Assembly (NCBI GenBank): GCA_031277075.1
Contig: JAISLV010000127.1
Location: forward strand, 1-7,963
Origin: Endomicrobium sp.
GTDB lineage: Bacteria > Elusimicrobiota > Endomicrobiia > Endomicrobiales > Endomicrobiaceae
DNA: 7,963 bases
Reading direction: 5' to 3'
A program made the position numbers and the translations under genes. Below the pieces are notes generated by a model. The model was not told the DNA's origin. It saw only the letters and a list, made by a program, of their open reading frames with translations, and made no database searches. Positions 1-5,036 of the stretch are shown here, one piece after another; the stretch's first letter is position 1, and the number at the start of each line of letters is the position of its first letter.

Positions 1-18
1 TAACGTATCGGCGTTTTA

Positions 19-345
19 ATGGAAATGTTTACATTAGAAGAAAAACGGAAAACATATAAACTGCAGCGCAAGTCAAACCTAACCGCGGTCTCTTCGGTAA
101 TTGAAACAATCAAACAAGAACTTGGGCTTGACGAAGACTTTTTTGTAATCGCAAAGGTATGGGAAAAAGAAACAGGCTCGCAAACCATAGAACTTTGCGG
201 TTTTAAAAACGGCGTTCTTTACGCGCAAACTCCATACAGCGCCGCGTTAAACGACATAATGCTGCGCAAAAAAGAAATAATAAACAGACTAAACCAGTAT
301 CTAAGCCGCAAAAAAATTAAAAATATAAAAATAGAAATAAAATGA
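19..345 (+). CDS. DUF721 / DciA-like protein
   Basis: The product is 108 residues with the layout of DUF721 proteins: a basic N-terminal segment, then 'DFFVIAKVWEKETG' (about residues 40-53), a hydrophobic strand ending in 'GVLYAQTPYSAAL' (65-77), and a C-terminal helix and strand rich in Lys, Asn and Ile. Members of this family related to DciA help load or stimulate the replicative helicase DnaB in bacteria lacking DnaC/DnaI. The family is commonly encoded between recF and gyrB, and gyrB is present here but 4.7 kb downstream. The start at 19 overlaps a TAA at 17-19 in another frame, so a preceding gene (recF would be the usual one) may end there, but only 18 bases are visible. A second ATG at 25 is possible, and neither has a clear Shine-Dalgarno sequence. 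The stop overlaps the next start as ATGA. Family assignment is fairly secure; the DciA function is inferred. Confidence 0.8.
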   Translation: MEMFTLEEKRKTYKLQRKSNLTAVSSVIETIKQELGLDEDFFVIAKVWEKETGSQTIELCGFKNGVLYAQTPYSAALNDIMLRKKEIINRLNQYLSRKKIKNIKIEIK

Positions 346-1931
346 AAGAAACGGCGCAATATTTCACCATAAAAGAAGCAAGTCTTTGGGCTACAAACTA
401 TTTAGGCAAAAAGGTTACCGCTTCAAATATTTCCTATTTAATTCAATACGGGCGCATTGCAAAAACCGGGCATAACGGCTCAACCCAAATTTTAAAGTCC
501 GAGCTTGAAAAGTATTATTGTCTATTAAATAAATCAAAAGAAACGGCGTGGAAAGAAAAATTAGGGCAGGATTTAAACTGGGCTTTGTCTTTTGACAATT
601 TGAAAGAAGCCGACACTACAAAACATATACACAGACTGCATCCTTACAAAGGTAAGTTTATACCGCAGCTTGTTGAATATTTTTTAGACGGACATACCGA
701 CAATTTTAAAACGCAAAAATATTTTAACAAAGGCGATATTGTTTTAGACCCGTTTTGCGGCAGCGGCACTACTCTTGCACAGGCAAACGAGCTTGGAATT
801 CACGCAATAGGCATAGACGTTTCGTCTTTTAACGCGTTTATTTCAAATTGCAAAATCGCCGATTACGATATAAAAAAATTGAATGAAAACATTGAAGAGA
901 TAACGGCTAAACTATATTCAAAAGTCAAAGCCTCAAAAGTAATTGATTTTGAAAACGCGCTTACGGAAAAATTAAAAGAGTTTAACGACAAATATTTTCC
1001 CGTTCCCGAATTTAAGTATAAATTAAGACAAAACCTTATAGACGAAGACAAATACGGCGCAGAAAAAGAAAAATTGTTTTTGCCTACATATAATAAGCTG
1101 ATTTTGGATTATAAAATAGAACTTCTGAAAGAGAACCCTAAAAATTTTTTAGAAAAATGGTATTTCAAAAATACTTTTAACGAAATAGATTTTGTATTCA
1201 ACGAAATAAAGCGCGTAAAAAACGCAAATATTAAAAAAATTCTCTCTTTAATTCTAAGCCGCGCAATGCGTTCTTGCAGGGCTACGACGCATGCAGATTT
1301 AGCGACGCTTTTAAAGCCTATTAGCGCGGCTTATTACTGTTCGAAACACGGCAAAATATGCAGGCCTGTTTTTTCAATATTAAAATGGCAGCGGGCGTAT
1401 TCAAAAGACACGGTTAATAGATTAAAAGAGTTTTCAAAATTAAAAACGGATACTTTTCAATATTGTTTGACGGGCGACAGCGCGGCGATAGATATTGCGG
1501 CTGAACTTTCTAAAAAACAAAAAAGTCTTGCGGATTTATTACAAAAACAAAAAATATCAGGCATTTTTTCAAGTCCGCCTTACGTTGGGCTGATAAATTA
1601 TCACGAGCAGCACGCATATGCTTACGATTTGTTCGGCTTTAAAAGGAAAGACGCTCTTGAAATAGGTCCGCTGTTTAAAGGACAGACAAAAGACGCGCAA
1701 AAAAGTTATGTAGAGGGGGTTTCATCCGTATTAAACAACTGCAAAAAATACCTAAAAGAAGACTATAATGTATTTTTGGTGGCAAACGACAAATACAATT
1801 TATACCCAGAAATCGCCAAAAAAGCAGGAATGAAAATAATCAATCAATTTAAACGCCCCGTTCTAAACCGCACTGAAAAAGACAAAGCCGCATATTCGGA
1901 GATTATTTTTCATCTAAAGGATGTTTTTTAA
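342..1931 (+). CDS. N4/N6-type DNA methyltransferase with N-terminal HTH (modification subunit of TdeIII-like R-M system)
   Basis: The product is a 529-residue DNA amino-methyltransferase. Residues about 7-60 look like a MerR/excisionase-type helix-turn-helix (FTIKEASLW... ending in ILKSELEKYY). A conserved segment HRLHPYKGKFIPQL lies at 97-110. The S-adenosylmethionine motif I is DPFCGSGTT (136-144) and the catalytic motif IV is SPPY (411-414). SPPY rather than DPPY favours N4-methylcytosine, which suits a GGNCC target because every such site has cytosines but need not contain adenine. About 270 residues separate motifs I and IV, probably holding the target-recognition region; they include RSCRATTHADL (310-320) and a Cys/His cluster, YYCSKHGKIC (331-340). 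The gene overlaps the dciA stop by 4 bases and has no Shine-Dalgarno sequence of its own, so translation is probably coupled. The nuclease gene follows after 33 bases. The HTH could act in autoregulation or in DNA recognition; the sequence does not decide. Confidence 0.9.
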   Translation: MKETAQYFTIKEASLWATNYLGKKVTASNISYLIQYGRIAKTGHNGSTQILKSELEKYYCLLNKSKETAWKEKLGQDLNWALSFDNLKEADTTKHIHRLHPYKGKFIPQLVEYFLDGHTDNFKTQKYFNKGDIVLDPFCGSGTTLAQANELGIHAIGIDVSSFNAFISNCKIADYDIKKLNENIEEITAKLYSKVKASKVIDFENALTEKLKEFNDKYFPVPEFKYKLRQNLIDEDKYGAEKEKLFLPTYNKLILDYKIELLKENPKNFLEKWYFKNTFNEIDFVFNEIKRVKNANIKKILSLILSRAMRSCRATTHADLATLLKPISAAYYCSKHGKICRPVFSILKWQRAYSKDTVNRLKEFSKLKTDTFQYCLTGDSAAIDIAAELSKKQKSLADLLQKQKISGIFSSPPYVGLINYHEQHAYAYDLFGFKRKDALEIGPLFKGQTKDAQKSYVEGVSSVLNNCKKYLKEDYNVFLVANDKYNLYPEIAKKAGMKIINQFKRPVLNRTEKDKAAYSEIIFHLKDVF

Positions 1932-1964
1932 AAATTTCAACAAACAAAAAAGAGCGTATTTACA

Positions 1965-2741
1965 ATGTTGACAATAAAACAAAAAGAAAATATAGCCGAT
2001 ATTCTTAGAAAAAGCCTTAAAAATAAATTTGAAAACTATAAACCAGAACCTGCGGCTATGCCGTTTCATACTAGGCTGCTTGGCAGAGATAGAATGGCGC
2101 TGTTTTCTTTTATACATTCATTAAATACAAATTTTGGAACGACAATTTTTGAGCCTGTCGCGCTTGAACTTGCGAAAACAAATTTTGATGTAGCCAAAAA
2201 ACAAGCGACTGTCGGAACGCAGATAAGCGAAGGCGCGCAAAGAGAAATTCAAAATATTGTCGATGAAATTTCGGCGGCAAATACAAAACCAAACAAATCC
2301 GAAGAAATAGAGAGAATAAGAAAAGTTTGCCAAACAGGCAAAATGCGCGTAGTCAAACCTGTGAAAGCGGATATTTACCTTGAAAATGAAAACGGCGAAA
2401 AATTTTTGTTTGATGTAAAAACCGCCAAACCAAACAAAGGCGGGTTCAAAGAATTTAAAAGAACTTTGCTTGAATGGGCAGCGGTTATACTTGCCGAAAA
2501 TCCAAATGCAAAGGTTAATACGCTTATAGCGATTCCGTATAACCCATATGAACCAAAACCATATGATAGATGGACAATGGCGGGAATGTTGGATTTAAAA
2601 GAAGAATTAAAAGTCGCTCAAGAGTTTTGGGGGTTTTTAAACGGCGCAGACGCGTATTCGGATTTGCTTGACTGTTTTGAAAAAGTCGGAATAGAATTGC
2701 GCGGCGAGATAGACGGCTATTTTAAAAAATATAATAAATAA
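1965..2741 (+). CDS. TdeIII-family type II restriction endonuclease
   Basis: The 258-residue product resembles the TdeIII/MjaII family of type II restriction enzymes, whose known members recognise GGNCC. Recognisable parts are FHTRLLGRDRMALFSFIHSL (34-53) followed by TNFGTTIFEPVALELA, and a PD-(D/E)xK-like core with Asp136 (VKADIYLE), then FLFDVKTAKP with Asp150 and Lys152, followed by a helix beginning FKEFKRTLLEWAAVI. It would cut unmethylated foreign DNA in the cytoplasm, with the upstream methyltransferase protecting the host. The gene starts 33 bases after the methyltransferase stop. The bases before ATG 1965 (GAGCGTATTTACA) give only a weak, distant ribosome-binding site, so low nuclease expression is likely. 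Length and motifs look intact. The TAA stop at 2739-2741 is followed in the same frame by the open remnant of a broken gene. The family call rests on recognition of the protein pattern; specificity is inferred. Confidence 0.85.
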   Translation: MLTIKQKENIADILRKSLKNKFENYKPEPAAMPFHTRLLGRDRMALFSFIHSLNTNFGTTIFEPVALELAKTNFDVAKKQATVGTQISEGAQREIQNIVDEISAANTKPNKSEEIERIRKVCQTGKMRVVKPVKADIYLENENGEKFLFDVKTAKPNKGGFKEFKRTLLEWAAVILAENPNAKVNTLIAIPYNPYEPKPYDRWTMAGMLDLKEELKVAQEFWGFLNGADAYSDLLDCFEKVGIELRGEIDGYFKKYNK

Positions 2742-2780
2742 TTTACTGCCGAATGCGAAAAACACGGAATTTTTTTATTA

Positions 2781-2825
2781 TATGGGTGTCTCTAAAAACC
2801 CTAATGCCCGTCCTTGCCGCGCCTT
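2781..2825 (+). repeat. Left terminal inverted repeat of the MITE
   Basis: The outer 20 bases are a perfect reverse complement of the right end. The inner part matches through TAATGC (2802-2807), CGT (2809-2811), TTGCCG (2814-2819) and TT (2824-2825), giving about 38 matching positions over the arm. Confidence 0.8.
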
Positions 2826-2918
2826 GAGAGACACTGTCTCTGCGGCATTTCTACATCAGAAAATTTGTCCGTCCTTGCTCGTAGGACGCCCTTCAGGTTC
2901 TTCTTTGAACTGCCGCAA

Positions 2919-2964
2919 AATTCACGGCAATTACGTGCATTATAGGTTTTTAGAGACACCCATA
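2919..2964 (-). repeat. Right terminal inverted repeat of the MITE
   Basis: This is the reverse complement of the left arm. It is perfect over 2945-2964 and imperfect inward to about 2919, with one extra base near 2943. It ends in the TA (2963-2964) that matches the TA at the left boundary. Confidence 0.8.
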
Positions 2965-3034
2965 TTCTTCAGATGAAAACTTAGAATGCAGGCAAATAGA
3001 AGGGAAATTTGTTATTAATGAAAATAAAACGGTT

Positions 3035-3520
3035 ATGCTTGCGCCGCGCTATACGAAAGAGGAAATAAAAACTTTTGAAAGCAAAGGGCGGCATGCTGAT
3101 GAGAAAGACCGCGTTTTTACAATTATAGAGAACGGACAAATTATTTTTGCAGACAAACAGTATATAGTTAAACCTAATGAAAGCGATTTTCTTTTTGACG
3201 CAAAAAATGAGAAAATCTACTTTTTCGGCTACAAATTAGAACTGAATAGTGAAACAAAAGAACTCGGCGGCGCAGACAACAAAATGGGGATTTTTGTTTT
3301 TGACGTTAAAAATAAAGCGTTTGACGAAATTAGAGCTGAAATTGCAAATGATAACCCCGCTAGAAAAACTTTTATTGCTACTATAAGAGTTCCAAAGACG
3401 CCGTATCTATTATATTGCACAATGAGGTCGGGCGGACGCTGGGCAAACGCGTCAAAACTTGGGATAGACGACATAAAAGGAATGGAATGCTGGATTTTGG
3501 AAATCCCGCAATGGCAATAA
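3035..3520 (+). CDS. Hypothetical protein (longest intact part of the broken gene)
   Basis: This is a 161-residue open frame of unrecognised family. It is soluble-looking and alternates charged and beta-prone stretches (RVFTIIENGQIIFADKQYIV near residues 24-43; KMGIFVFDVKNKAF near 82-95; KTPYLLYCTMRSGGRWANA near 119-137). It has no signal peptide or membrane segment. Codon use matches the neighbouring genes, so it is or was protein-coding. The Met at 3035 has no Shine-Dalgarno sequence, and the frame is open upstream to the MITE edge at 2965, so this Met is probably internal to a longer ancestral protein. The 3' end also looks frameshifted. It may be predicted as a gene by software, but I regard it as a relic. 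Confidence 0.5.
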   Translation: MLAPRYTKEEIKTFESKGRHADEKDRVFTIIENGQIIFADKQYIVKPNESDFLFDAKNEKIYFFGYKLELNSETKELGGADNKMGIFVFDVKNKAFDEIRAEIANDNPARKTFIATIRVPKTPYLLYCTMRSGGRWANASKLGIDDIKGMECWILEIPQWQ

Positions 3521-3711
3521 AGCAAAACTGAAGAACGAGGAATTTCAAAAGTCGTATAATCAAAAAATTAATAATTTTACAAAACAATTCGCGTTGGAAT
3601 TTTGCTCATCGGCAGGGGATATTAACTGGGGAAAAATCGTTCAATTAAATTCAGGCAAAAGCGGGCGTTAGGGTTTTTGGAAAATGTCCGATTAAATAAA
3701 GCGGCAAGTAT

Positions 3712-3731
3712 TTGGCGCGATTAGGCGCCAA
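3712..3731. other. Small GC-rich hairpin after the broken gene
   Basis: TTGGCGC (3712-3718) and GCGCCAA (3725-3731) form a perfect 7-bp stem with a 6-base loop, 40 bases after the last stop of the broken gene. No U-tract follows, so it is at best a weak or Rho-aided terminator. It could also belong to the adjacent operator region. Confidence 0.4.
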
Positions 3732-3763
3732 TAATTGTGTTCTAAATAATTAGACAACAATAT
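3732..3763. promoter_or_regulatory. Distal inverted-repeat box pair upstream of the Fic gene
   Basis: ATTGTGTTCTA (3734-3744) and TAGACAACAAT (3751-3761) are near-reverse complements (9 of 11) around a 6-base spacer. The right half, extended to TAGACAACAATAT (3751-3763), is identical over 13 bases to the box at 3814-3826, exactly 63 bp away, or about six helical turns. A further related half-site, GTCTAATTGTGTT, lies at 3780-3792. The repeated, phased arrangement suggests a multi-site operator that could loop. Confidence 0.5.
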
Positions 3764-3785
3764 TTATGTTTTTAAGGGCGTCTAA

Positions 3786-3814
3786 TTGTGTTTTTAAATC
3801 AAAAAAAGTATAAT
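3786..3814 (+). promoter_or_regulatory. Predicted sigma70-type promoter of the Fic gene
   Basis: A perfect -10 TATAAT at 3809-3814 lies 17 bp downstream of a weak -35 TTGTGT (3786-3791). Transcription would start near 3821, about 37 bases before the Fic start codon. The -10 abuts the palindrome at 3814-3847 and the -35 lies in another copy of the box, so a bound regulator would block RNA polymerase. Confidence 0.6.
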
Positions 3815-3847
3815 AGACAACAATATAATTATAAATATTGTAGTCTA
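3814..3847. promoter_or_regulatory. Palindromic operator over the Fic gene transcription start
   Basis: TAGACAACAATAT (3814-3826) and ATATTGTAGTCTA (3835-3847) are reverse complements at 12 of 13 positions, separated by 8 AT-rich bases. The site covers the expected transcription start and ends just before the ribosome-binding site, a classic repressor position. The Fic protein itself carries a C-terminal winged helix and is the likely binder, which is an inference. Confidence 0.65.
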
Positions 3848-3857
3848 TGGAGATATG

Positions 3858-4970
3858 ATGCAACCTTTTGTGCCTGAAAAATTGCCTATACAAAATATAA
3901 ATTGGGAGCGTTTATCAACCTTGCTTGGCGAAACAAATGCTGAAATGGGCAGGTATGACGGGCTATTAGAAGCAATGCCAAACCCTGAAATATTGCTTTC
4001 CCCTTTGACCAGAAGAGAAGCGGAATTATCTTCAAAAATAGAAGGAACGCAATCTACAATGAGCGAAGCTCTTGCATATGAAGCAGGGCAAGATATAGAT
4101 AAAAGTAAAATAGAAGACATCAATGTTTTACGCAATTACAGAAAGACGCTAATATTTGCAGAACAAGAGTTGAGAAACGGCAAACCGTTTTCTTTATATT
4201 TTTTAAAAGAAATGCACGGCATGCTTATGAAAAATTCCCGTTGGGACAGCTCTACAAATCCCGGGGAGTTTAGAACAAAGCAGGTTTTTATAGGACAAAA
4301 AAACGCGCCTCTAAAAGATGTAAGGTATATTCCGCCGCAACATTTTTTAATACGGGAATATATGGACAATTGGGAAGATTATTTGGCAAACAGCCCTGAA
4401 GAAAAACTTGTAAAAACGGCAATTATCCATGCGCAATTTGAAATTATACATCCTTTTGACGATGGAAACGGCAGAATAGGAAGAATGATTATAACTTTGT
4501 TTTTATATTTAAGCAAAGTTTTGCAAAAACCAATGTTTTATATGAGCCAATACCTTGAAAACAATAAAACTCAATACTATGAATGTTTAAGAGACATAAC
4601 TCAAAAAGCCGCTTGGCAGCAATGGCTGGAATTTTTTTTAACTGCAATGCGCAGCCAGACAATAGAGAATATAAAAAAAGTAAGAGAAATAAACAATTTA
4701 TATAAACAAAAGTTGCAGGAATTTAAAGAAACCACAAAATCTCAATATTATAAATGCGCTTTAGACGCTTTTTTTAAAAGACCGATTATAAATTCTGTTG
4801 TTTTTGCGCAAAAAGCCGATATAGAATCCCATAATACCGCGCGAAACATGCTTAAAAAATTGGAACAAAAAGGGATTATTTCTAAAATTAAAGCAGGTAA
4901 AGGGCAAGCGCCCTCCATATATTTGTTTAAAGATATTATAGATTTGGTTGAAGAACAAAAAAGGCAATAG
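3858..4970 (+). CDS. Class II Fic AMP-transferase with C-terminal winged-helix domain
   Basis: The product is a Fic-family protein. Counting from the first of two adjacent ATGs (3855), the Fic_N region covers about residues 10-90 and holds the inhibitory helix motif S59-S-K-I-E63-G64, matching (S/T)xxxE(G/N). The flap is GEFRTKQVFIG (137-147) followed by YIPP. The catalytic motif is complete: HPFDDGNGRIGR (199-210), with the active-site His199. The last roughly 75 residues resemble a winged helix (SVVFAQKADIESHNTARNML, then GIISKIKAGKG). Such enzymes transfer AMP from ATP to protein hydroxyl side chains and are held off by their own inhibitory Glu, so no separate antitoxin is needed. The target is unknown. 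GGAG at 3849-3852 is 5 bases from ATG 3858 but only 2 from ATG 3855, so I prefer 3858. The gene has its own promoter and operators and ends 66 bases before gyrB. Confidence 0.9.
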   Translation: MQPFVPEKLPIQNINWERLSTLLGETNAEMGRYDGLLEAMPNPEILLSPLTRREAELSSKIEGTQSTMSEALAYEAGQDIDKSKIEDINVLRNYRKTLIFAEQELRNGKPFSLYFLKEMHGMLMKNSRWDSSTNPGEFRTKQVFIGQKNAPLKDVRYIPPQHFLIREYMDNWEDYLANSPEEKLVKTAIIHAQFEIIHPFDDGNGRIGRMIITLFLYLSKVLQKPMFYMSQYLENNKTQYYECLRDITQKAAWQQWLEFFLTAMRSQTIENIKKVREINNLYKQKLQEFKETTKSQYYKCALDAFFKRPIINSVVFAQKADIESHNTARNMLKKLEQKGIISKIKAGKGQAPSIYLFKDIIDLVEEQKRQ

Positions 4971-5002
4971 CAAAAGCGGCAAAATTTTCAAATTAAAATG
5001 TC

Positions 5003-5018
5003 ATAAAATTTATTTTAT
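5003..5018. promoter_or_regulatory. AT-only palindrome in front of gyrB
   Basis: ATAAAAT (5003-5009) and ATTTTAT (5012-5018) form a perfect inverted repeat around TT, just upstream of the gyrB ribosome-binding site. It may be a protein-binding or easily melted site, but in such AT-rich DNA chance is also likely. No terminator separates the Fic gene from gyrB, and no convincing gyrB promoter is visible in the 66-base gap. Confidence 0.25.
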
Positions 5019-5024
5019 AATTAA

Positions 5025-5031
5025 AGAGGAG
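5025..5031 (+). promoter_or_regulatory. Strong Shine-Dalgarno sequence of gyrB
   Basis: AGAGGAG lies 5 bases before ATG 5037 and fixes the gyrB start. It is the strongest ribosome-binding site in the window; the methyltransferase and nuclease genes have none comparable. Confidence 0.8.
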
Positions 5032-5036
5032 CAAAA

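Larger units (their letters stand above)
2781..2964. mobile_element. MITE-like element, about 182 bp, TA target duplication
   Basis: The ends are a perfect inverted repeat: GGGTGTCTCTAAAAACC at 2784-2800 matches the reverse complement of 2945-2961, extending outward through T to the flanking TA dinucleotides (2781-2782 and 2963-2964). With a single-base gap and a few mismatches the arms extend to about 45 bp each (2781-2825 and about 2919-2964), sharing TAATGC, CGT and TTGCCG blocks. The element is too short for a transposase and holds no convincing gene, so it would move using a transposase encoded elsewhere. A TA duplication is typical of IS630/Tc1-mariner-type elements, but the family is not proven. 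Removing it with one TA restores an open frame across the junction, which supports a real insertion. Confidence 0.8.
2742..3671 (+). pseudogene. Broken gene of unknown function, split by a MITE and frameshifted
   Basis: I do not recognise the protein. If the MITE (2783-2964) and one copy of its TA target are removed, the frame from 2742 reads on without a stop (FTAECEKHGIFLLY, then SSDENLECRQIEGKF) into the 161-codon open frame that begins with Met at 3035. That frame ends with TAA at 3518-3520 (ILEIPQWQ). Shifting by one base near 3517 gives another 50 open codons of similar composition (KAKLKNEEFQKSYNQ...GDINWGKIVQL), ending at TAG 3669-3671. No start codon is found in frame between the nuclease stop and the MITE, so the true 5' end seems lost. 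The reading is therefore a 5'-truncated, transposon-interrupted and probably frameshifted relic beside the restriction genes. Whether it once served the restriction system is unknown. Confidence 0.5.

Noticed and set aside
1..18. End of an upstream gene (possibly recF) with a TAATG junction
   Set aside because: A TAA at 17-19 overlaps the dciA start, but five codons are too few to identify a gene.
2782..2976. 64-codon open frame across the MITE
   Set aside because: It begins and ends inside the element's inverted repeats, has no ribosome-binding site and is explained by the repeat structure.
5016..5021. TATAAT just upstream of gyrB as a promoter
   Set aside because: Transcription would start inside the Shine-Dalgarno sequence and no good -35 lies at the right distance; it more likely comes from AT-rich spacing.
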